This document shows positions 1 to 6,739 of a stretch of 8,924 nucleotides of DNA, in pieces. Both the position numbers and the translations under genes were made by a program. The notes beneath the pieces are model-generated. The model was not told the DNA's origin and made no database searches. It worked only from the letters and a program-made list of their open reading frames with translations. This DNA comes from Bryobacterales bacterium. GTDB lineage: Bacteria > Cyanobacteriota > Vampirovibrionia > Obscuribacterales > Obscuribacteraceae. The stretch covers positions 1 through 8,924 of the forward strand of contig CAJCHQ010000032.1 of assembly GCA_903970295.1 (NCBI GenBank). Reading direction: 5' to 3'. Position 1 is the stretch's first letter. The number at the start of each line of letters is the position of its first letter.

Positions 1-1329
1 TTCGACTATCTTACTCATCTGGCTGCTGATACCATCTGCGGTGATTGATGATCGCGTGATCGGAGCCGGATCTCGCCCTGTAAGCAGGAAGTAGAGCGTG
101 CAGCCAGCCGCGTAAATGTCGCTTTGCCCGGTCGCTTCTCCTCTGAACTGCTCCGGCGGCGTGTAGGCATGCTTGCCGGCACAGTTGGAGATATTTGTAT
201 CCATGCGGCATTCAGCTACGCTGATATCAATAAGCACAAGCGTGCCGTCATCGCGCAGCATCAAATTGTCGGGCGTGAAGTCTCTGTGTACAACAGGCGG
301 GTTTTGACTGTGCAGATAGGCAAGGATCTCACCGATTTGCCTCGCCCACCGTACTACTTGCGCCTCAGGCTGTTTGCCATGCTGCAAAACCAGTTGTCGC
401 AAATCCTGACCGTTGATGTATTGCATCAATAAATAACTGCGATTGCTTTCGGTGAAGTGATCCAGAACTTTCACCAGACGCGGGTGTTCGAGCTTGATCA
501 GAAAGCCAGCTTCGCGCTGAAACATCTGGGCTGCTTTTTCTCTCAATACATCGCTTTGAGAGGCTGGAACAACTGATTCTTTGAGGACAAGAAGTTCCTG
601 ATTGTCTTTTTGACACAAATAAATGGCAGAAAGACCGCCAAAAGACAATTGTCGGATCACCTTCAATTTGCCCGAATAAAGTATATGCCCAGGTTCCAGC
701 GGCACAAATGCAGTGGTAGAGAACCGCCTGGAGAGCTCTTCCTCCCACATTGCGGTATAGCTCAATTTTTCCTGGTTATGATCTTGCATGTTGTCCTGCA
801 GCTCGAGCAGCGCCATATTCCGTTCGCAATCACCACCCCACAATTGCACAGCCAGCAATAATTGTTCCAATTGATCTTTCTCTAGTTCTTTCAGTTTTAA
901 TTGGAAATTGGTTTTCGCGCCTTTGAAGCGGATCACGGCTGAAGCACCAGTACCATTGACTTGCACGCTATCGATCGCCGTCCAGGGAATCTGCTTGCGC
1001 AGGCCAACAGTGGGGACGATCGCCGTTGGCAAAGAGAGCCCATCTCTAGTTAACGAAATTTGTGTATCACCAGAAATTACAGTTAAAATTGCACCAAAAA
1101 CGGTGACTAATGAAAAGTCAAGCCAGACGCGCAAACAATCTTGAAGAAAAGGAAATAAAGAACCATCAGCGATGCCAGTACAAAAAAAGACAAACAGATT
1201 ACAAAAGACGAAGAAAACCAGGGCACAAGGTGCCAACACTCCCCATAGTGGTAACGACATCATACAGACGATGTAGACTAACCTTGCTGGCAGGCTTTTG
1301 TAGCGCACAGTGATCTCGAGGTCAGCCAC
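1..1329 (-). CDS. Membrane-anchored Ser/Thr protein kinase B, partial (C-terminus beyond left edge)
   Basis: The frame stays open from a GTG at 1329 to the window edge (443 codons). Predicted to transfer ATP phosphate to Ser/Thr from the inner face of the membrane. Residues 17-50 and 68-85 are hydrophobic membrane segments; about 88-165 looks like a bacterial PH-like beta domain; the kinase domain starts near 220. Visible motifs: loop S229-F-G-G-L-S234, VLK with Lys250, alpha-C Glu273, HRDFTPDN with Asp350 and Asn355, D368-I-S in place of DFG, a PPEQFRG activation-segment end, and SDIYAAGCTLYFLLTGRDP. All catalytic polar residues are present, but the glycine loop and DFG glycine are degenerate. 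GTG was chosen because it gives the full N-terminus and has GAGG 6 nt upstream; the first ATG (1263) would cut into membrane segment 1. It is a paralogue of the upstream kinase, overlaps its stop by 8 nt and is probably translationally coupled. Confidence 0.9.
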   Translation of the reverse strand, partial: MADLEITVRYKSLPARLVYIVCMMSLPLWGVLAPCALVFFVFCNLFVFFCTGIADGSLFPFLQDCLRVWLDFSLVTVFGAILTVISGDTQISLTRDGLSLPTAIVPTVGLRKQIPWTAIDSVQVNGTGASAVIRFKGAKTNFQLKLKELEKDQLEQLLLAVQLWGGDCERNMALLELQDNMQDHNQEKLSYTAMWEEELSRRFSTTAFVPLEPGHILYSGKLKVIRQLSFGGLSAIYLCQKDNQELLVLKESVVPASQSDVLREKAAQMFQREAGFLIKLEHPRLVKVLDHFTESNRSYLLMQYINGQDLRQLVLQHGKQPEAQVVRWARQIGEILAYLHSQNPPVVHRDFTPDNLMLRDDGTLVLIDISVAECRMDTNISNCAGKHAYTPPEQFRGEATGQSDIYAAGCTLYFLLTGRDPAPITRSSITADGISSQMSKIVE

Positions 1330-3412
1330 TTTCGACCTCACGAACTAAAGTCATTGCCCTGAGAGCGTTCGATAGAGTCTGTCGAATATCGGAAGCACTG
1401 CTGTAGCGTTCGTTTTCATCGAGCACCGTGCAATTTTCGATGATCTCTTTAAGCACCTGATTGAAAGATCCGCTGAGAACAGATCGGGTCAAAGGTTCAG
1501 GGTCATGCCCTTTGACCAAGAAATACAAAGTGCAGCCAAGCGCATAGATGTCACTGCGAGTGCTTGGCCGTCCTCGAAATTGCTCAGGCGGCAAATATGA
1601 GTGTTTGCCTACCACATTTGCGGTGCCTCCCTTTTGCATTTGTTGAGCGACATTGAAGTCAATCAATTTCAAAACACCGCGTTTGTCGAGAATCAAATTG
1701 TCAGGCGTAAAATCTCTGTGCACCAGGGGTGGTGAAAGTCCGTGCACGTACTCGAGGATCGAAAGCATCTGCTCCAATAACTCAAGCACGCGCTCCTCAT
1801 TCATGGCGCCCCCCTCGTCCACAAGGGTGCGCAAAGACTTGCCATCGATATGTTCAAGTACGAGATAACCTCGATGATCTTCAACAAAATTGTCAACGAC
1901 TTTAACGATGCCAGGATGATCGAGTCCGCGAAGAATATCCGATTCTTGCTGAAAACGTTCGAGCGCTTTTTGTCTTACCTTCTTTTCTACATGCACCGGC
2001 AAGACGAATTCCTTCAAGACTATCTTTTGGCCGGCCTCGGCTTCAACTCCCGGAGACGGCGCGAAACTATCGCATGCGAGATAGGCTATACCCTGTCCAC
2101 CGACACCCAATTGATTCTCGATTTTGTATCGACCCTCTGCCAGAGACTGTCCGTCAACCAGAGGCACCAAATTTTTTCTCTCAGTCGGGGCAGCCAATGA
2201 TTGCAACCACAACTCGGTGTAACTACGCTTATTCGCGGGGGCTAGGGCTTGCAGAAGTTCGGCATCTCGTTTCGCATGAGCGGCATAACGGTCAATACCC
2301 GCAATAAATTTTCGCCTGTCAGCCTCGGTCGAAATAGCGCCGAATTTCAGAAGCACAGGTTCCCCAGAAACTCGACCGACTTTGATCGACCAGTGTTCTG
2401 TGTCAGTCGAATTGTGAGGCTTAAACAAACCGAATTCAGTAATGTCAGACCAGGCGACCATCTTCTCCATGTAGACGCGTCTAAATACTTTCACTCGCAA
2501 GGACAAGCCTGACGGCGAAAGGTAAAGATGATTTGGTTGAAACAAAATCTTGACAATTGCATACAGGCAACTCAAAATTACGAGCGATCCGCCAAAGCCA
2601 AGAAGCGGATTGTTCATAAAATTATAGTAGTTGTTGACGCCGGTCAGAAATGGCTTCACACCTCCTTCTTCCAGAATGTTAAAGAAGCTGGTCAAGTTAT
2701 CTTGCCAGTGTTGATCCCAAGAATTACCAGTGGCGAATTTGTAGAGCAGCATCAATGCAAAAGGCACTAAGATCAGCGTCGGTGCTATAAACACAAGCAT
2801 CCAGGCTCGCCAGAACTGCTTCTCGAACGATACAAATACTTTGAAAAACCTCTGCATTCCCTGACGACTGCGGTAGTTGATAGAGTAATTGTGATCCGGC
2901 ACCACCTCATCTTTTTGATCGCGAATCTGCTCCAGTTCTTGCGAAATAATCCCGGGCTGGCAGCGAATTTTGAGTTCCTTGATCAAGGTGTCGAGTCGAT
3001 TGCCATCCAATCGACTGGTTGGAAAAATGACACTACGCCCCCATCCGTACAGAAATTGAATATGAGTGACTTTGCCGTCATTAAAAACAGGCGACACCTG
3101 TTCGAGCTGTGCCAGCGGAATCGAACATAGCCACGGCAAGCGCAGAAACTGGTTGTTAAGGCGAAGATAATTGGTTCGGCAAACAAGAAAAATCGCCGAG
3201 CAGACAAAAAATGCCGGTACTGAAAGCAGTTGTAGTGTATCTCTAAAATAGAAGTCGGATCTGCTCCAGGGGTTAAATAGCGTCGCGAGTAAGACGAAGA
3301 AACAATAGCCACCATACAGAAGCCAGTACGGCATCAGCAAAAGCAAGATGCGAAAAGTCGTACGCCAATATACATTATCCGTAGAGATGACAATTTTTTT
3401 GTCAGTGCTCAT
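1322..3412 (-). CDS. Membrane-anchored Ser/Thr protein kinase A with tandem TM/PH-like units
   Basis: Complete 696-residue kinase. Order: membrane segments 22-46 and 59-79; PH-like region about 82-150; charged linker; membrane segments 205-227 and 271-291; second PH-like region about 294-375; linker with SYTELW (397-402); kinase domain about 428-690. Kinase motifs: glycine loop G436-V-G-G-Q-G441, Lys467 in IVLKEF, alpha-C Glu490, HRDFTPDN with Asp567 and Asn572, D585-F-N in place of DFG, PPEQFRGRPSTRSDIYALG activation segment and F-helix. Catalytic Lys, Glu and both Asp are kept, so activity is likely; the loop Lys of the usual HRDLKPxN is Thr. With four membrane segments both PH-like parts and the kinase should be cytoplasmic. 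The ATG start has only a weak ribosome site. It lies 108 bp after the 551-residue gene and directly before kinase B. The substrate is unknown. PH-like assignment is from fold-type pattern, not a search. Confidence 0.93.
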   Translation of the reverse strand: MSTDKKIVISTDNVYWRTTFRILLLLMPYWLLYGGYCFFVLLATLFNPWSRSDFYFRDTLQLLSVPAFFVCSAIFLVCRTNYLRLNNQFLRLPWLCSIPLAQLEQVSPVFNDGKVTHIQFLYGWGRSVIFPTSRLDGNRLDTLIKELKIRCQPGIISQELEQIRDQKDEVVPDHNYSINYRSRQGMQRFFKVFVSFEKQFWRAWMLVFIAPTLILVPFALMLLYKFATGNSWDQHWQDNLTSFFNILEEGGVKPFLTGVNNYYNFMNNPLLGFGGSLVILSCLYAIVKILFQPNHLYLSPSGLSLRVKVFRRVYMEKMVAWSDITEFGLFKPHNSTDTEHWSIKVGRVSGEPVLLKFGAISTEADRRKFIAGIDRYAAHAKRDAELLQALAPANKRSYTELWLQSLAAPTERKNLVPLVDGQSLAEGRYKIENQLGVGGQGIAYLACDSFAPSPGVEAEAGQKIVLKEFVLPVHVEKKVRQKALERFQQESDILRGLDHPGIVKVVDNFVEDHRGYLVLEHIDGKSLRTLVDEGGAMNEERVLELLEQMLSILEYVHGLSPPLVHRDFTPDNLILDKRGVLKLIDFNVAQQMQKGGTANVVGKHSYLPPEQFRGRPSTRSDIYALGCTLYFLVKGHDPEPLTRSVLSGSFNQVLKEIIENCTVLDENERYSSASDIRQTLSNALRAMTLVREVESG
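1336..1339 (-). promoter_or_regulatory. Ribosome binding site deciding the GTG start of kinase B
   Basis: On the minus strand GAGG (within GTGAGGT) is followed by a 6-nt spacer TCGAAA and then GTG at 1329-1327. It lies inside the last codons of kinase A, which ends at TGA 1324-1322. The arrangement fits coupled translation by terminating ribosomes and favours GTG over the later in-frame ATG at 1263. Confidence 0.65.
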
Positions 3413-3479
3413 GTTCGTTTAGGCTCATTGTTTGTCGTGGCTCATCGCTTGATGCTTTTCCCCATAGCTTTTTGCCCTG

Positions 3480-3504
3480 AAGGACTGACGCCCAGTCAGC
3501 CCCT
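3480..3504 (-). terminator. RNA hairpin after the 551-residue gene; terminator-like but no U tract
   Basis: In minus-strand RNA, AGGGGCUGAC (3504-3495) pairs with GUCAGUCCUU (3489-3480) around a 5-nt loop UGGGC: 10 pairs including two G-U wobbles. The wobbles become mismatches on the plus strand, so the structure favours minus-strand RNA. It begins 16 nt after the stop codon. No run of U follows, so a classical intrinsic terminator is doubtful; it could be an mRNA 3'-end stabiliser, processing site or partial terminator setting the ratio of the 551-residue gene to the kinases. Confidence 0.4.
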
Positions 3505-3520
3505 ACGATTAAGTCTAACC

Positions 3521-5176
3521 TTATTGCTTGATTAGCGCGCTCATCTTGCCCAGGCGCTCCAAGCGGTCGGAGAGCACCTGCTTTGGCAGAGCGTGCTGGC
3601 GGTTTAATTTGGCATTGTTAAACTCGGTGGTTATCGCTAACCGACTAGTTTCAAGCAAACCAACGGCATTGCCGGCCGCGTAAGCAGTTGTTCCGGCAGC
3701 ATATAGACCGTTGTGAACGTCCGGGTCTTGCCAGTAACGCCAGCCTCCGATCACGCTCGTGATGCCACTGGTGGTTCTTGCCGGGGCGACGATGGAAGCG
3801 AATGCCACATTCTCGACCAGTGAGCTGCGAGCCCGGCTGCGCTGTGATTTGAAATAGCGCTCCATCTTCGTCAGTAATTCCTGTTCCTGCTCGTAGACAG
3901 CCAGGCGCGCGGTCAGACGCTTGCTCGTATCGGCGGAGACGTCGCCGGTATCTTGGCCCGCGGCGGCCAGCGCTGCCAATTGTTTGCGATCAGCCAGGAA
4001 GCGATTGGTGTCAATTCGTTCGACATTGACCAGCTCTTTCGAGACCAAATGTCTGGCAGCGACACCCGAATAATTACCTGTAACCCGACCGACAATCGGG
4101 GTGACAAAAACAATCGCTCCAGAAATTATCGAAAGAACACCACTGCCCCCTTGATACCGAGGTCTTCTTCGATGATTGCCCGTGAGCCCGTACAAATTAG
4201 CGGCAGCCGACGTTGAATTCTTTGTAAAATCAAGCAAGAAAGCCATATTCTGCAAGACCCAGAAATTTTTCGTAGCTGCATGAAATTCCTGGTATTCAAA
4301 AAGCCCACAGTCCCGAATGTCTTTCAAAAGCTTGCCTTCAGCCACAGCAACATTAAGCTCAGGCTGTGATAATACAGCCGGTTGAGCTAGCAAATCATTT
4401 CGTTCAGCCAGCAGACGATCCAATTCCGCAGCTAGAACTTTCATTCGCCTGTGGTACGCGCCGGGATTCATGCCGTCGTGGCGCAAACGCAGATATTTTA
4501 AAAAATTGAGACTGAATTCGCAGGTGTCGCCGGCGATACCAATAAAATTTCCGGTCAATTGTTGTTCGCTGGCGAAAGCAAAACGTCCCCGATTTTTCTG
4601 CGCCCTCATTCTTGTCAGTGAAATTCTTAGTTTATTCTGGTTGGTAGAAGATAGAGCCGCCGCCGCTGGTGGCATATGCACAGGCTGACTGAGTTGATAA
4701 CGAATCGGCATTTGCTCGAGCAGACTGCCTTCCGTCAAAAATGCATTGGTCAATCCATAAGCGTAAAGGCGACGTTGGCGCCATTTGCTGACCAGGGCAG
4801 TTTCCATGCGAAAGTGAACATTGAGCTGTTCCAATTCGATTTCTTTCGTCAGAATTCGATCGTCTAGATCGGCTAGTCGAGCAGATGCATTGTCAGGCAG
4901 GTTAATGGCCGCAAGCAAATTCATCTTCGAATCTGTCGAATCGCTGCTGTCGTTTTCTAAAAGACCCGGTCGCTCCGGTATGCGGGCGGAGCTGATTACA
5001 AGATCAGCGGCACTGGTTGCAATTCCCAGGCCGCTGCTCATCTGTCCAGCCGGCTCGTCGGCTATGGCGCACTCTGCCCCAACAGGCGCCAGAAGACAAA
5101 TGAGCATGAGCAGAGACAAATTACGTTTGTAACTTATCTTCTTCCGCTCATGAATTTTCAGGATAGTGCATGCCAA
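3521..5176 (-). CDS. Secreted or membrane-associated protein of unknown family (551 aa)
   Basis: I do not recognise the family. The N-terminus has a long basic n-region (HERKKISYKRN), a hydrophobic core (LSLLMLICLLAPVGA) and a likely cleavage site near residues 36-40 (ECAIA-DE), so export is expected. Residues about 100-135 and 240-265 are charged and helical, possibly coiled coil. About 346-366 is a hydrophobic Gly/Ile/Val segment that could cross the membrane; 452-468 and 487-508 are Ala/Gly-rich hydrophobic stretches. Cys219 and Cys290 could form a disulphide after export. The start is TTG (5176); there is no in-frame ATG before the signal core, and a later start would remove the positive n-region. 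A weak GGCGGG lies about 8 nt upstream. It precedes the two kinases on the same strand and may share a transcript with them; that is inference from spacing (108 bp) only. Confidence 0.8.
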   Translation of the reverse strand: MACTILKIHERKKISYKRNLSLLMLICLLAPVGAECAIADEPAGQMSSGLGIATSAADLVISSARIPERPGLLENDSSDSTDSKMNLLAAINLPDNASARLADLDDRILTKEIELEQLNVHFRMETALVSKWRQRRLYAYGLTNAFLTEGSLLEQMPIRYQLSQPVHMPPAAAALSSTNQNKLRISLTRMRAQKNRGRFAFASEQQLTGNFIGIAGDTCEFSLNFLKYLRLRHDGMNPGAYHRRMKVLAAELDRLLAERNDLLAQPAVLSQPELNVAVAEGKLLKDIRDCGLFEYQEFHAATKNFWVLQNMAFLLDFTKNSTSAAANLYGLTGNHRRRPRYQGGSGVLSIISGAIVFVTPIVGRVTGNYSGVAARHLVSKELVNVERIDTNRFLADRKQLAALAAAGQDTGDVSADTSKRLTARLAVYEQEQELLTKMERYFKSQRSRARSSLVENVAFASIVAPARTTSGITSVIGGWRYWQDPDVHNGLYAAGTTAYAAGNAVGLLETSRLAITTEFNNAKLNRQHALPKQVLSDRLERLGKMSALIKQ

Positions 5177-5292
5177 CCAGACACCCGCCAGCCAACCGTT
5201 GTAGGTTCAACAGAAGCACTTTAGCAAAAGCGCAATGACTCGGGCAGGTCTCGTGGCATATTCTTAAATAGAACACTGGGGGGTGGGCAGGG
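5177..5292. promoter_or_regulatory. Divergent intergenic region, putative promoters
   Basis: This 116-bp gap separates divergently read genes, so it should contain promoters for both. The only AT-rich block is TATTCTTAAATA (5259-5270), a possible -10 for the plus-strand gene, with no good -35. A G-rich stretch (5278-5292) runs directly into the ATG at 5293 and probably includes its ribosome binding site. No convincing minus-strand promoter elements were seen. Confidence 0.3.
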
Positions 5293-6054
5293 ATGTCACA
5301 GTTTTTTGCTGATCCGCGCTATCTGGCGCCGATCGTCACAAGTTCAGGGATAGCAGTATCCCTGGTTTTGTGGTTGCTTAATTTGCGCACGAAAGAGATG
5401 TCATTTGAAATCTTGACAAACACACCGCTATTTTCACTGCAGGAAGAGGTCAAGGATGAGGTCCAGATTACCTGTCACGGAGAGACCGTGCACAATTGCA
5501 ATCTGGCCATGGTTAAATTATCGAATTCAGGCAATGTGCCAATCAGATCGCAAGAATTTGCCGGCAAATTTGCTCTTGTTTGCGGCGGTCAAACCAAAAT
5601 CTTGCTCGCCGAAGTCAGTGCCACCAATCCACCAGATCTTGCACAGCGACTGGCTACAAGCACAGATAATCTGTCGATCGTGGAACGGGTCGATGGCAGC
5701 GAAGTGCTACTGCGGCCGATTTTGCTCAATGCCAAAGATTCAATCACACTAAAATTGCTGGTCACTCCGTCTCTCGAGACAATATCAGTCAGCGCCCATG
5801 TCGAAGGCATGGCGACGATCAAAAAAGCCAAAGAAAATAATTTCGCGCCGGTGCTTCTCGCTAATTTTGGTGCCTTTGTCATGGCCGTTTCACTGTTCTT
5901 CCTCGATCCTTCGGCGATTTACAGCAACAAATCAATTTTGTATTTGCCGTATCTTCTCTTTTTTCTGGTCGGCTATGTCATGCTCCTCTCCGGTGTTTAT
6001 TTGCCTAAGATGAATCGACGGTCGATTGCAAGAGCGATGCGGATTGGAGCATGA
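5293..6054 (+). CDS. Conserved-type membrane protein of unknown function (253 aa, 3 TM)
   Basis: One N-terminal membrane helix (about 10-31), a soluble beta-rich domain (about 36-175) and two C-terminal membrane helices (about 185-204 and 215-237), ending in a basic tail (MNRRSIARAMR). The soluble domain opens with SFEILTNTPLFSLQEEVKDE and continues with VKLSNSGNVPIRSQEF. I recall this pattern (a short strand, TPL, a charged stretch, then a 'NSGNxPI' motif) from hypothetical bacterial proteins without assigned function; it resembles a beta-sandwich in which strands alternate with polar turns. No catalytic motif is visible. The ATG start follows a G-rich ribosome site. The next gene in the same direction begins 67 bp later, so the two may be co-transcribed. 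Side of the membrane for the beta domain cannot be decided from the sequence. Confidence 0.85.
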   Translation: MSQFFADPRYLAPIVTSSGIAVSLVLWLLNLRTKEMSFEILTNTPLFSLQEEVKDEVQITCHGETVHNCNLAMVKLSNSGNVPIRSQEFAGKFALVCGGQTKILLAEVSATNPPDLAQRLATSTDNLSIVERVDGSEVLLRPILLNAKDSITLKLLVTPSLETISVSAHVEGMATIKKAKENNFAPVLLANFGAFVMAVSLFFLDPSAIYSNKSILYLPYLLFFLVGYVMLLSGVYLPKMNRRSIARAMRIGA

Positions 6055-6121
6055 GTGGAGGCAGTCAGAGGCGAGTGACTAAGATTGGGCCGGGTGAACA
6101 AAGATAGGGACTGAAAATCGA

Positions 6122-6733
6122 ATGTTTGATCTCAAAGCCATTGCTCTCGTGATTTGTGCGTTGACGCCGACGTCGGTGGTGGCATTCATGGCTTACGCAC
6201 AAACTCAGTTATTGACCGAGCAAAACACGCAGATCGTGCACGAACATAAAGTGCACGACAAAATCAATCAAATTCTTTCTGATGTGACCGAAGCCGAAAC
6301 CAGCGTGCGGGGTTTCACGATCACAGGCAAAGACGAATTTCTCAGTCTTTATTTCACGTCATCACCGAAAATCGAAGGACACACGCGCGAACTGGGTGAC
6401 CTTTTGACTGACGATCCCGATCAAACTGCGAAGCTGCAAGAATTAGAACCACTAATTCGCGAAAAACTCGAACGACTGGAAAAAATCGTCATGCTGCGCA
6501 AACAAAAAGGCTTCGACGATGCCGCGAACATCATCAAAGACGGCGGGGGGCGAGTGCTCATGGTCAAAATCAGGAAAATAGTGCGCGAGATGGATGCGGC
6601 CGAGATCAAGAAAGATCAACAAACCAAGAACGCCGAAAGCGACGGATCTAAGCTGACAAGAGTAGCGATAGTGCTTGCCTCATTCGCCCTGGCGTTGATT
6701 TGCGTCAATCTCTTTTTTATGCGCTTGCGTTGA
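6122..6733 (+). CDS. Stand-alone CHASE3-type sensor protein, no output domain (203 aa)
   Basis: Membrane helix 7-27, periplasmic region about 28-178, membrane helix 180-200, then only RLR. The periplasmic part matches the CHASE3 pattern: a helix ending in EAETSVRGFTITGKDEFLSLY (residues 57-77), then DDPDQTAKLQELEPLI, KLERLEKIVMLRKQKGFDDAA and DGGGRVLMVKIRKIVREM. CHASE3 normally senses extracytoplasmic signals in histidine kinases, cyclases or chemoreceptors, with HAMP/kinase domains after the second helix; none is present here and the gene ends cleanly 6 bp from a convergent intact gene. It may act by pairing in the membrane with another sensor. The start ATG has AGGGA 11 nt upstream, slightly far. 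It could be cotranscribed with the preceding 3-TM gene. The CHASE3 call is from motif recognition. Confidence 0.85.
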   Translation: MFDLKAIALVICALTPTSVVAFMAYAQTQLLTEQNTQIVHEHKVHDKINQILSDVTEAETSVRGFTITGKDEFLSLYFTSSPKIEGHTRELGDLLTDDPDQTAKLQELEPLIREKLERLEKIVMLRKQKGFDDAANIIKDGGGRVLMVKIRKIVREMDAAEIKKDQQTKNAESDGSKLTRVAIVLASFALALICVNLFFMRLR

Positions 6734-6739
6734 AGCGAC

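Noticed and set aside
365..748. 127-codon minus-strand frame and other short frames in 1-1300
   Set aside because: They overlap kinase B in another frame; the kinase frame carries all motifs continuously, so there is no frameshift or pseudogene here.
3402..3428. Eight-residue open frame overlapping the kinase A start, possible leader peptide
   Set aside because: No ribosome binding site and no attenuator-like context; very short ATG frames arise by chance.
5231..5270. Clear sigma-70 promoter for the 253-residue gene
   Set aside because: A possible -10 exists but no acceptable -35 at 16-18 bp, so only a low-confidence regulatory region is listed.
6063..6080. Small hairpin AGTCA/TGACT between the 3-TM and CHASE3 genes
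   Set aside because: Only five pairs, a wide loop and no U tract; not enough for a terminator.
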